DNA of 10,240 nucleotides from Treponema sp. (GCA_031266635.1 JAISAN010000046.1:1-10240); one strand, 5' to 3'. Counted from the stretch's first letter, positions 1 to 6,725 are shown. Made by a program: numbers and translations. The notes: generated by a model from the letters alone, not told the origin.

Positions 1-605
1 TCTTCCCGCCGGGTAATGATCCGGGAGATTAGTCCGTATTTGGCCGCTTCTTCGGCGCTCATCCAGTAATCCCGGTCGGTGTCCTGTTCAACCTGTTCCA
101 GGGGATTGCCGGTTTCGTCCGCGATAAGCCGGTTGATTTTTTCCCGGAGCTTGTCCAGTTCCCGGGCGTGGATTTCAATATCCGTCGCCACCCCCCGGAT
201 ACCGGAAAGGGGCTGGTGGATCAGATAATGACTGTTGGGAAGCCCTACCCGCCGTTCCCGGGGGCTGGCAAGCTGGATGATCGCCGCGGCGCTGGCCACC
301 AGGCCCATGCCAATGGTCCAGACCGGGGGCTTTATAAAACGGATCATGTCGAAAATCGCGTAACCCGCGTCGGCGTCTCCGCCGGGGGAGTCAATAAAAA
401 TTCTAATGGGATCATCCCCCATATCCTCAAGAAGCAGAAGCTGTCTGATGGTCCGCTCCGCCAGGTCTTTTTTGATTTCCCCGGAAAGCAGGATCGTCCG
501 GGTTTTCAACATTTTCTGGATCAGGGGGTCAGGCCCGGCCTGTTTGGAATCTTCATCCTCGTCTTCATCTTCCTCAAGGGCCCGTATATCTTCAAACAAA
601 ACCAT
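1..605 (-). CDS. clpP: ATP-dependent Clp protease proteolytic subunit (ClpP family), C-terminal end cut by the window edge
   Basis: Serine peptidase that forms the barrel chamber degrading proteins fed in by a Clp ATPase in the cytoplasm. 201 residues are visible. The catalytic triad is intact: Ser105 (in VASAAA), His130 (in LIHQPLSG) and Asp179 (in DRDYWMS). Their spacing of 25 and 49 residues equals that of E. coli Ser97/His122/Asp171. The SPGG turn is also present. By comparison with E. coli the protein should end within a few residues of the window edge. The start at 605 is fixed by a GGAGG at 613-617, 7 bases upstream. Unusual: the region that normally forms the axial N-terminal loop is replaced by an acidic run (residues 11-19, alternating Glu and Asp) followed by a Gly/Pro linker. 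GGDADAG replaces the more usual GG-hydrophobic-TAG after SPGG. This suggests a second, specialised ClpP isoform rather than the canonical one. Family assignment is firm; isoform identity is inferred. Confidence 0.95.
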   Translation of the reverse strand, partial: MVLFEDIRALEEDEDEDEDSKQAGPDPLIQKMLKTRTILLSGEIKKDLAERTIRQLLLLEDMGDDPIRIFIDSPGGDADAGYAIFDMIRFIKPPVWTIGMGLVASAAAIIQLASPRERRVGLPNSHYLIHQPLSGIRGVATDIEIHARELDKLREKINRLIADETGNPLEQVEQDTDRDYWMSAEEAAKYGLISRIITRRE

Positions 606-623
606 TAATAATCCTCCGATTCC

Positions 624-652
624 ATAATAAAGAACCGGAGCCTGAAAAACAA
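624..652 (-). promoter_or_regulatory. Candidate sigma70-type promoter for clpP
   Basis: On the minus strand a TTGTTT (647-652) and a TATTAT (624-629) are separated by exactly 17 bases. The -10 box matches the consensus at 5 of 6 positions, the -35 at only 3. Transcription would start just upstream of the GGAGG of clpP, giving a short leader. It lies in the 51-bp gap after fhs, so clpP could be transcribed alone as well as by read-through. Prediction by eye only. Confidence 0.35.
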
Positions 653-656
653 CCGC

Positions 657-2396
657 CTAAAAAAGCCCCCGCACATTCCCCTCCGCGTCTATATCCACAT
701 CCATAAACGCCGGCCGGGAGGGAAGCCCCGGCATGGTGGAAATATCGCCGCAGAGCGGGTAAATGAACCCCGCCCCGGCGGCGAGCCGCACTTCCCTGAC
801 CGGGAGCCGCCAGCCCCTGGGAGCGCCTTTGAGGCGGGGATCATGGGAAAGGGAATATTGGGTTTTTGCCATACAGACCGGCAGTTTTCCGAAGCCCTGA
901 TCCTCAAGGCGGCCCAGAGTTTCCCGGACCCCTTCGCCGTAATCCACCCCTTCCGCGCCGTAGACCTCCGACGCAATGGTTTCGATTTTTTCCGCCAGCG
1001 GCGCTTCCAGGGGGTAGAGAAACCGGAAACTGTCCCCCGCGGGCCTGGCGTCAATGGCCTTTTCCACCGCCCTGGCCAGGTCCCCGGCGCCGGCGCCCCC
1101 TTCGGCCCAGTGGCGGCTTACCGCGGCGTCCGCGGCCCCGGCCTTGACTGCTTCTTCCCGGATAAGGTCCCACTCCGCCTGAGTATCGGCGGGGAAGGCA
1201 TTGATCGCCACCACGGCGGGGATGCCGAAACGGCGGATGATCCCGATATGGGCCCTGAGGTTGGAGAGCCCCGCCCGCAGAAGCTCCAGATTTTCCGCCC
1301 CGTATTCCGGGGGCAGAGCTTTGCCGGGAACCACCGCGGGGCCGCCGCCGTGGGACTTGAGGGCCCGGACTGTGGCAACCAAAACTACCGCGTCGGGCCT
1401 GAGCCCTGAAACCCGGCACTTAATGTCGAAAAATTTCTCCATCCCCATATCGGAACCGAATCCGCTTTCGGTTACCACATAATCGGCGCAACGGACCGCC
1501 AGCAGATCGGCGATGACCGATGAATTGCCGTGGGCGATATTGGCAAAAGGCCCGGTGTGGACAAAAGCCCCCTGTCCTTCCAGGGTCTGAAGGAGGTTTG
1601 GATTAACCGCGTCCCGGAGGAGAACCGTCATGGCCCCGGCCACCCCAAAATCTTCGGCGGTCAGGGGCTTTCCTTTCCGGTCAAAGGCGGCCGTCATGCG
1701 GCCAAGCCGTTCCCGGAGATCGGCGAGGTTCCGGGCCAGGGCCAGAATCGCCATCACCTCGCTGGCCACGCTTATATCAAACCGGGACTGCCGGGGGGGA
1801 CCATCGGCCAGGCCGCCCAGCCCGATAATCACCTGTCTGAGGCAGCGGTCGTTCATATCCACCACCCGGCCGATCTGTACCCCGTAGGGATCAACGTCGA
1901 GGCGGCGGAGTCCCAGTTTTTCAAAATAGGCGCCGGACCACCGGGACTCGTGGTAGATTCGCGCGTCCACCGCGGCGGCACAGAGGTTATGGGCCGCGGA
2001 CACCGCGTGAATATCCCCGGTAAGGTGGAGGTTAAAATCTTCCATCGGTACTACCTGGCTGTACCCGCCCCCGGCGGCTCCCCCTTTGATCCCGAAGGTG
2101 GGCCCCATTGAGGGCTGGCGCAGGCAGGCTGCCGCGTTTTTTCCGGTATGCCCCAGGCCCTGAACCAGCCCTACGGTGGTGGTGGTTTTTCCTTCTCCCA
2201 GGGGGGTCGGGCTGATGGCGGTAACGTTAATATACCTGGCCCGGGGCCGGGCGGAGTTCTCAAGAAGCCGCCAGAGTATTTTGGCCTTGTACCGGCCGTA
2301 ATTTTCCACCGCCTCCGGGGGAATCCCCATTCGGGCCGCTATTTCGTTTATGCCGGTTAAAACCGCCCCCTGGGCTATTTCAATGTCTGATTTCAT
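657..2396 (-). CDS. fhs: Formate-tetrahydrofolate ligase (10-formyl-THF synthetase)
   Basis: Cytoplasmic enzyme joining formate to tetrahydrofolate with ATP to give 10-formyl-THF. It is the formate entry point of one-carbon metabolism and of the methyl branch of reductive acetogenesis. The 579 residues show the family from end to end: N-terminal MKSDIEIAQ, P-loop PLGEGKTT (about 65-72), family signature GIKGGAAGGGY (about 102-112), GPFANIAHG, the second signature VATVRALKSHGG, and a C-terminus with GDISTMPGLP ending GLF. The usual length is about 555-560, so it is slightly long. In this enzyme the IAHG motif is followed by Asn-Ser-Ser rather than the Cys-Asn-Ser I know from clostridial enzymes. 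An in-frame ATG at 2519 would add 41 residues, but these are translated repeat DNA and lack family similarity. The ATG at 2396 has GGAGG 4 bases upstream and gives the canonical N-terminus. alr lies upstream across a repeat-bearing spacer; clpP follows after 51 bp. Confidence 0.97.
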   Translation of the reverse strand: MKSDIEIAQGAVLTGINEIAARMGIPPEAVENYGRYKAKILWRLLENSARPRARYINVTAISPTPLGEGKTTTTVGLVQGLGHTGKNAAACLRQPSMGPTFGIKGGAAGGGYSQVVPMEDFNLHLTGDIHAVSAAHNLCAAAVDARIYHESRWSGAYFEKLGLRRLDVDPYGVQIGRVVDMNDRCLRQVIIGLGGLADGPPRQSRFDISVASEVMAILALARNLADLRERLGRMTAAFDRKGKPLTAEDFGVAGAMTVLLRDAVNPNLLQTLEGQGAFVHTGPFANIAHGNSSVIADLLAVRCADYVVTESGFGSDMGMEKFFDIKCRVSGLRPDAVVLVATVRALKSHGGGPAVVPGKALPPEYGAENLELLRAGLSNLRAHIGIIRRFGIPAVVAINAFPADTQAEWDLIREEAVKAGAADAAVSRHWAEGGAGAGDLARAVEKAIDARPAGDSFRFLYPLEAPLAEKIETIASEVYGAEGVDYGEGVRETLGRLEDQGFGKLPVCMAKTQYSLSHDPRLKGAPRGWRLPVREVRLAAGAGFIYPLCGDISTMPGLPSRPAFMDVDIDAEGNVRGLF

Positions 2397-2400
2397 GGCG

Positions 2401-2405
2401 CCTCC
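2401..2405 (-). promoter_or_regulatory. Ribosome-binding site fixing the fhs start
   Basis: The minus strand reads GGAGG followed by four bases (CGCC) and the ATG at 2394-2396. The spacing is short, but this is the only good Shine-Dalgarno near the gene. It supports this start over the in-frame ATG 123 bases further upstream. Confidence 0.7.
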
Positions 2406-2465
2406 GTCCGCTTGCCAAGTCTCGTACCTTGTAAACACTAATTTGCAGGATAACGCAATGAAGAA

Positions 2466-2580
2466 TTTAACGCAAAGGGCGCAAAGTATAGGCATCGAAC
2501 CGTAGGTTTGCGCTCTCAAAGATTTTCCCTTAGTTTTCTTTCTTTGCGTTCTCTGCGTAAATCTTGGCGTCCTTTGCGGT
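2466..2580. repeat. Cluster of CGCAAAG-type units in inverted orientation, in the alr-fhs spacer
   Basis: Left side (2466-2486): two CGCAAAG-containing units at a 9-bp period (GCAAAG at 2472 and 2481). Right side: the reverse complement CTTTGCG at 2542 and 2572, with degenerate copies at 2551 (CTCTGCG) and 2563 (CTTGGCG). AACGCAAAG at 2469-2477 is an exact inverted match to 2542-2550. With one gap the arms align over about 20 bases (2466-2486 against 2542-2561). A second exact pair, GCGCAAA (2479-2485) and TTTGCGC (2507-2513), gives an alternative hairpin with a 21-base loop. Such units resemble intergenic interspersed repeats known from many bacterial genomes; that link is from memory. It could act as a structured leader or attenuator between alr and fhs, or be a mobile-element remnant. 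The 208-bp spacer (2397-2604) holds nothing else I can support. Confidence 0.6.
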
Positions 2581-2604
2581 TTCTCTTAATCAATGTCGGC
2601 GTGT

Positions 2605-3708
2605 TTACCCCACATACACCCGGGGAACCCGCTTGTTGATGTTACAGGTTATTTCATAGGGGATGGTGTGGAGTCGGGCCGCCATATCCGCCGCGGAGGG
2701 GGCGGAACCGCCGAATATCGCAGCTTCCTCCCAGCGGGCAATATCCGTTTCCGGTCCCAGATCGGCCAGGCACTGATCCATGCAGAACCGGCCCACCAGC
2801 GGGTACAGCCGGTCCCGGATCAGAACCTGCCAGTTTCCGCTTAAAAGCCGGGAGAGGCCGTCTCCGTAACCTGCCGGCAGGGTGGCGATCCAGGTGTCCC
2901 GGGGACTTACCCAGGTTCTGCCATAGGAGAGGCTTTCCCCCTGTCGTACCTTTTTGATAAACGTAAGCCTGGTACGCAGCTCCATTACCGGTTCGGCGGT
3001 GAAATCCGTTCCGGTCAGATTATACCCGTAGAGGAGAATCCCCGGCCGGACCATGTCGAACCAGGAATCCTCATGGCGCAAAAAGCCCCCGGAATTGGCG
3101 GCGTGGACGATGCCGGGTTCTGTTCCCCCGGCCCGGATCTGTTCCACCGCCTCCCGGAACCGGCTTAGCTGTTCCCCGGTAAAGGCCATATCGCCGGGAA
3201 GGCCGGAATCGGCGGCGGCGAGGTGGGTGGCGGTTCCGGCGTATTCCAGGGATTTCAGGGCGGCGATACCGGCGGCAAGGCCGGGGGCCTCATCCGGCAG
3301 ACAGCCCAGGCGGCCCATACCGGTGTCAATTTTAAGATGAACCGGACAGCGGACCCCTTCGCTAAGGGCGGCCTGGGCCAATACTTCAACAAATTCCCGG
3401 TCCGACACCAGGGGCGTAAGCCGGTACTGTAGAATTTCGGGGATTTCCTCCGGCAGGGCCTGGGAAAGGAGAAGGATGGGCGCGTGTATTCCCGCGCCCC
3501 GGAGTTCCGCCCCTTCGGAAACCGCGGCTACCGCCAGGTGGGAAGCCCCGGCGGCCAGGGCGGTTCCGGCGATCCGGATTGCCCCGTGACCATAGGCATC
3601 GGCCTTAACGGGTACGCAGATCCGGCGGCCGGGGCCTATCCGCTCCCGCACGGCCCGGAGGTTCCGGCAAAACCGATCCAGATGTATCAGTGCCTGGGTA
3701 GCTCTCAT
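2605..3708 (-). CDS. alr: Alanine racemase, PLP-dependent
   Basis: Interconverts L- and D-alanine in the cytoplasm, supplying D-Ala for peptidoglycan. The 367 residues match the usual length. The N-terminal TIM-barrel part carries the PLP lysine in VKADAYGHG (Lys35) and the IDTGMGRLG motif. RPGILLYGY follows, and the C-terminal domain carries the second catalytic base, Tyr262 in SYGRT, then LPAGYGDG and CMDQ. All key residues seen are intact. The start at 3708 gives the typical N-terminus (MRATQALIHLD, compare the family's M-R-P-x-W-x-x-I-D-L-D). No in-frame upstream ATG, GTG or TTG is visible nearby. No Shine-Dalgarno precedes it; instead TATGAT lies six bases before the ATG (3715-3720), so the message may be leaderless. 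It is transcribed divergently from the large lipoprotein gene, and fhs follows in the same direction after 208 bp with no clear terminator. Confidence 0.96.
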   Translation of the reverse strand: MRATQALIHLDRFCRNLRAVRERIGPGRRICVPVKADAYGHGAIRIAGTALAAGASHLAVAAVSEGAELRGAGIHAPILLLSQALPEEIPEILQYRLTPLVSDREFVEVLAQAALSEGVRCPVHLKIDTGMGRLGCLPDEAPGLAAGIAALKSLEYAGTATHLAAADSGLPGDMAFTGEQLSRFREAVEQIRAGGTEPGIVHAANSGGFLRHEDSWFDMVRPGILLYGYNLTGTDFTAEPVMELRTRLTFIKKVRQGESLSYGRTWVSPRDTWIATLPAGYGDGLSRLLSGNWQVLIRDRLYPLVGRFCMDQCLADLGPETDIARWEEAAIFGGSAPSAADMAARLHTIPYEITCNINKRVPRVYVG

Positions 3709-3762
3709 GGAGACATCATAAACCGGTTGCCCCGGACCGGCTAGGGCGCTTTTGTTTCGCCT

Positions 3763-3792
3763 TTTTTACGCGGAATATTGCAATTTTTTCAA
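3763..3792 (-). promoter_or_regulatory. Candidate promoter for alr
   Basis: On the minus strand TTGAAA (3787-3792, 5 of 6 matches to the -35 consensus) is followed after 18 bases by TAAAAA (3763-3768, 4 of 6). It would give a leader of roughly 50 bases before the alr ATG. It overlaps the candidate promoter of the divergent lipoprotein gene. A competing possibility is the TATGAT at 3715-3720, which has no good -35. Confidence 0.3.
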
Positions 3793-3805
3793 TTTGTGAT
3801 ATAGT
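3778..3805 (+). promoter_or_regulatory. Candidate promoter for the large lipoprotein, extended -10
   Basis: TTGCAA (3778-3783) is followed after 16 bases by TATAGT (3800-3805, 5 of 6), which is preceded by TG at 3797-3798 to form the extended -10 TGATATAGT. A perfect TATAAT also occurs at 3806-3811 but overlaps the first ATG. Initiation 7-8 bases after TATAGT would fall at about 3812-3813, between the ATG at 3810 and the one at 3816. Confidence 0.45.
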
Positions 3806-3809
3806 TATA

Positions 3810-5933
3810 ATGATTATGTGTTCCCGTAATGGAAAACTGGCGTTATTTATCCTGTTTATTTCCTCTTTTTTTTATACCTGCGGGGAACTGGATACAGTTT
3901 TTCCTTCCAATGGAACCTATCAGGTTAATGCCCTGGTTAACGAAACATCCCTGAGCGACTGTTCCCTGATAAGCAGGAATGACCGGATTTACCCCTATTT
4001 TGCCAGTTCGGTGATCAGCGATCCGGATGTTACCGGTCTTTTGGTCTTTTTGCAGACCCCCTCGGGATACATTATTAACAAGAAAATCCACTATACCCTG
4101 GATACCTTGGATATCCTGGAAACGGTGGAAGAAAACGCGCCTGTCGAAAACAGCGGGGAAGCCATAGATGATACGATCCCCGAGGATGCGCTCATAAAAG
4201 TTACCGAAAACATTAATATTATCGAACCGGTAAAAATCGACGAATCCGAAATTCTGATCCCGGTAAACCGGCTGGATAAAGGGCTTCCCTTCTTTTTGCT
4301 GCCCGATACCCTAGAAATCGGCCCATATACCATGATTTTTCAGATCCTCGGAAAAAAAGAAGTGCTCTACCGGGAAGAAAAACCGGTGTATTATCTGGAT
4401 GACGCCGCATTTTCCCTCACCGATATTCAAAAGTACCTTCCCGATGTTTCCGGTGGTTCCCATCTGATTCCTCCGGGAGTCGCCATCATGCTGGAAGCCC
4501 AGGTGGTTTCCGATGAACGGCTGGACCCCTATATTGTATGGTATAGCGGGAGAAAGCGCTTAAGCGAGGGACGTATCTCGGAGGGGGCCGGGTTTATACT
4601 CTGGAAGGCCCCGGAACAGACGGGGTTCCATACCATACGGGCGGAGGTTTTTCCCCGCCGGTCCAATGGGGATTTCCCCGGAATATCCCGGGAAATTTCC
4701 CTGCCCATATCGTCAAAAACGGAAAACGCGGGGTACTTTTCCGGAGAATCGGCAAATATTCTCTATTGGTATCAATTCCAGGGGAACCTCCAGGATTCAA
4801 AAAACCCGGTGTCCACCGAAAGGGCGCTGGTCCCCAGGAGTGAAAAAAATTCCCGTTGGATACCGGAGGGCAATATTTACGGCCTGGCGGTTGATTCCCA
4901 GTCCGCGTATCTGCTGCCCTCTTTTTCTTTTATGCCCTCCGGGGAGACCCAGGGAGCCGGGCGGTTTATGCTCCGTTTTAAGCCGGTTTCAGAGGGCCTT
5001 ATCTTTAGTTCCTGTTTTAAGTCCGAATCCGCTCCGGCGGACATGGTATATATGAACCTTTCTTTTGCCGGGGAAACCCTGAATCTGGATATTATCGCCC
5101 CGGAAACATCCGCCGCCATAACCTTGAACTATACGGAAGAGGCGGAGCGTTTTGTTACCCTGTTTATTGATTTTGCCATCCATGAAAATTATTTTGACGC
5201 CCGGATTAGCCGGGAAAATGACCCGGCCCCCCCGGCGGAACCAAAAAAAATAAGCCTCTTGAATCCCCTGAATGGTGAAGGCAGTTTTCAGTTCGGCGCT
5301 TCCCTGAAGAATACGGAAATTAAAGAAGAGCCGGGTGAGCTTGTTCCGGAAGAAGAAAAACAAACATATTTCCCGGTAATCGCCATTTTTGATGAATTTG
5401 CCTTTTCCCGGCTGGAAGAATATGCGTTTTCTGAAGAACCGGAGCCGGAAACCGAAGACATCCTGGCAATAACAGAAGAACCGGCGCCCGTCCTTCCGGA
5501 AGAAGACCCGCTGTCTTTGCTTCCCGGCGAAAAACCGGAGCCCGGTAATATGGACGCGGAAAAACCCGTGGCTCAGACTCCTGAGGAAAAGCCCGTATCC
5601 CCGGTTTCTGAGGAAAAACCCGCGGCTCAGGCTTCTGAGGAAAAACCTGTATCCCCGGTTTCTGATGAAAAGTCCGTATCCCAGGATCCTGAGGAAGAAC
5701 CTGAGCTTCAAAGTTCCGGGGAAGAGGCGCCGCCGCAGGTTTCCGTGGAAGATCCCTTACCTCAGTCCTCTGAAGAAGAAACGCCGGTTCAGGCCCTTGT
5801 GGAAGAACCGGAAGATTTATTATCCCTGCCTCCCGGGGAAGAATCGGATGTGCAGCTTCCCGCTATAGAAGAAACAGTCCCGAAAGATCTTTCTGATGAA
5901 ATATCTCAGCCGAACCCCCAGGACGCCTCTTAA
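3810..5933 (+). CDS. Large putative lipoprotein with Ig-like and LamG-like regions and an acidic repeat tail
   Basis: Not a named family I recognise. The 707-residue product begins with a charged N-terminus (Arg6, Lys9), a hydrophobic stretch (about 10-23) and Cys24 in FFYTC. This is a relaxed lipobox acceptable by spirochaete standards, so export and lipid anchoring are inferred. Residues about 218-285 look Ig-like (alternating strands, a W-Y-S-G turn and a W-K-A-P segment). Residues about 310-535 resemble a LamG/concanavalin-type domain, starting at YWYQFQGNLQDS and ending at FDEFAFSRL. From about 535 onward the chain is Glu/Pro/Ser-rich and probably unfolded, with ten 9-residue repeats (583-672). 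No enzyme motif is seen. A role in binding or envelope structure is a guess. The start is uncertain: ATG at 3810 or 3816, neither with a Shine-Dalgarno. Base composition is more AT-rich than the flanking genes. Confidence 0.85.
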   Translation: MIMCSRNGKLALFILFISSFFYTCGELDTVFPSNGTYQVNALVNETSLSDCSLISRNDRIYPYFASSVISDPDVTGLLVFLQTPSGYIINKKIHYTLDTLDILETVEENAPVENSGEAIDDTIPEDALIKVTENINIIEPVKIDESEILIPVNRLDKGLPFFLLPDTLEIGPYTMIFQILGKKEVLYREEKPVYYLDDAAFSLTDIQKYLPDVSGGSHLIPPGVAIMLEAQVVSDERLDPYIVWYSGRKRLSEGRISEGAGFILWKAPEQTGFHTIRAEVFPRRSNGDFPGISREISLPISSKTENAGYFSGESANILYWYQFQGNLQDSKNPVSTERALVPRSEKNSRWIPEGNIYGLAVDSQSAYLLPSFSFMPSGETQGAGRFMLRFKPVSEGLIFSSCFKSESAPADMVYMNLSFAGETLNLDIIAPETSAAITLNYTEEAERFVTLFIDFAIHENYFDARISRENDPAPPAEPKKISLLNPLNGEGSFQFGASLKNTEIKEEPGELVPEEEKQTYFPVIAIFDEFAFSRLEEYAFSEEPEPETEDILAITEEPAPVLPEEDPLSLLPGEKPEPGNMDAEKPVAQTPEEKPVSPVSEEKPAAQASEEKPVSPVSDEKSVSQDPEEEPELQSSGEEAPPQVSVEDPLPQSSEEETPVQALVEEPEDLLSLPPGEESDVQLPAIEETVPKDLSDEISQPNPQDAS
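5556..5825 (+). repeat. Ten tandem 27-bp units encoding a 9-residue acidic/Pro repeat
   Basis: In-frame units begin at 5556, 5583, 5610, 5637, 5664, 5691, 5718, 5745, 5772 and 5799. Early units read close to (E/D)EKPVSPVS or EEKPAAQAS. Later units diverge but keep two or three acidic residues, a Pro, and a Ser or Gln near the end. The units at 5583 and 5637 encode identical peptides and differ by only two bases, which suggests recent duplication of a 54-bp pair. Since 27 is divisible by three, copy number can change without breaking the frame. Confidence 0.85.
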
Positions 5934-5989
5934 TTCAGCAATATGTTGAGCCGGTCTCAAAACCCGGTTAGTTTTTCAACCGGTTCCCG

Positions 5990-6016
5990 AAAAAACGGTT
6001 CAAGGTCCGTTTTTTT
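5990..6016 (+). terminator. Candidate weak Rho-independent terminator after the large lipoprotein
   Basis: AAAAAACGG (5990-5998) pairs with CCGTTTTTT (6007-6015) around an 8-base loop, with a run of seven T at 6010-6016. The stem has only three G/C pairs, so it is weak. The A- and T-runs would let it act in either direction. It lies 57 bases after the lipoprotein stop. Just upstream, CCGGTT and AACCGG (6 bp, 8-base loop, around 5965-5984) form another small hairpin. Confidence 0.35.
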
Positions 6017-6044
6017 CCATAAACCAGCCGGATCAAAGCCCTTT

Positions 6045-6719
6045 ATGCTAAAATTTTTTCTTGTCGCCCTGGGTGTATTGATTTTTTCCGTCTGTACCGG
6101 AGAACCTCCGAAAATTATCTTCCAGCCGGAAAGTTCCGGCTCGCTTCCCGGTTTCCAGCCCTGGAACCGGGGCCGAATACAGGACCACCAGGATGCCGCC
6201 CTGGGGCGGATCATACCTGAATGGCTTAGCGGTTTTCTTCTTCAAGGCAGCCGGGGGCTTGAGGAAATGGAAATATACCGGAATTCCTATGTCTTTGTCG
6301 GGATAAACCAGGGAACCAACTTTAAGGCCCTGGGGCACTGGGCGGAAGGTTTTACCGCGGCCCAGGATTTTCCCCGGCTTGCGGCGGTCAGGATAGAAGA
6401 ACGGCTGTTGGGGGCCGCGGCCCTCTACCCGGACGATGAATACGGGGAATTTTTTGAAACCCTGGTAAAAAAGTCCTCCGACGCGGTATATACCGGGGCG
6501 GTTAAGGAGGACTCCTTCTGGATTTTGCGGCGCTATGATGAAGATGCCGCTTCGGTGGGAGAACGGTACGAATTTTTTGTGCTGGTTACCATAGCAAAAA
6601 GCGAATTTCAGGCCCAGGTTCACGCCATTATGGAGGATATCCATACAAGTGTCCCCCCCACCAGGGATCAGGCCGCCGCGATCAACCGGATTAAAGAGAC
6701 TTTTTTCGACCTTTTCTGA
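6045..6719 (+). CDS. Putative lipoprotein of unknown function
   Basis: Not recognised as a named protein. Read from the ATG at 6045 it has 224 residues and begins with a compact lipoprotein signal: Lys3, a hydrophobic core (4-15), and Cys17 in IFSVC followed by TGEPP. The rest is soluble and mixed alpha/beta. Its middle and end (a tyrosine-rich RNSYVFVG strand, about 60 residues with several conserved-looking aromatic and acidic positions, then RYEFFVLVTIAK and a C-terminal helix) loosely recall LPP20-type lipoproteins, but this is only an impression. An in-frame ATG at 5943 would add 34 Ser/Arg/Lys-rich residues ahead of the signal peptide and would include the candidate terminator hairpin. 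I therefore prefer 6045, although neither start has a good Shine-Dalgarno. PAP2 follows after 15 bp, so co-transcription is likely. Confidence 0.75.
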   Translation: MLKFFLVALGVLIFSVCTGEPPKIIFQPESSGSLPGFQPWNRGRIQDHQDAALGRIIPEWLSGFLLQGSRGLEEMEIYRNSYVFVGINQGTNFKALGHWAEGFTAAQDFPRLAAVRIEERLLGAAALYPDDEYGEFFETLVKKSSDAVYTGAVKEDSFWILRRYDEDAASVGERYEFFVLVTIAKSEFQAQVHAIMEDIHTSVPPTRDQAAAINRIKETFFDLF

Positions 6720-6725
6720 TATACT
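6717..6725 (+). promoter_or_regulatory. Candidate extended -10 element before the PAP2 gene
   Basis: TGATATACT (6717-6725) overlaps the stop codon of the preceding gene and ends nine bases before the PAP2 ATG. It closely matches the TGATATAGT ahead of the large lipoprotein. No convincing -35 hexamer is found at 16-18 bases. If active it would give a transcript with essentially no leader. Confidence 0.3.

Noticed and set aside
168..608. Plus-strand open frame of 146 codons
   Set aside because: It lies antisense to clpP, which has an intact catalytic triad and ribosome-binding site; the plus-strand product has no recognisable features.
843..2111. Long plus-strand open frames opposite fhs (843-1409, 1530-2111)
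   Set aside because: Antisense shadows produced by the G/C-biased third codon positions of fhs; Pro/Gly/Arg-rich products without motifs or ribosome-binding sites.
2397..2519. 41-residue N-terminal extension of fhs
   Set aside because: It translates the repeat cluster and spacer. The family N-terminus and a GGAGG begin at 2396.
2466..2580. CRISPR array or insertion-sequence ends
   Set aside because: Units are only 7-9 bp, occur in both orientations and have no spacers of constant size; no transposase or target duplication is visible.
3721..3760. GC-rich hairpin (GCCC...GGGC) followed by T-rich sequence as a terminator
   Set aside because: The stem is four pairs, and no plus-strand gene lies upstream for it to terminate.
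4989..5711. Minus-strand 240-codon frame with apparent Phe/Arg-rich repeats
   Set aside because: Its periodicity is just the antisense image of the 27-bp lipoprotein repeats; no start signal.
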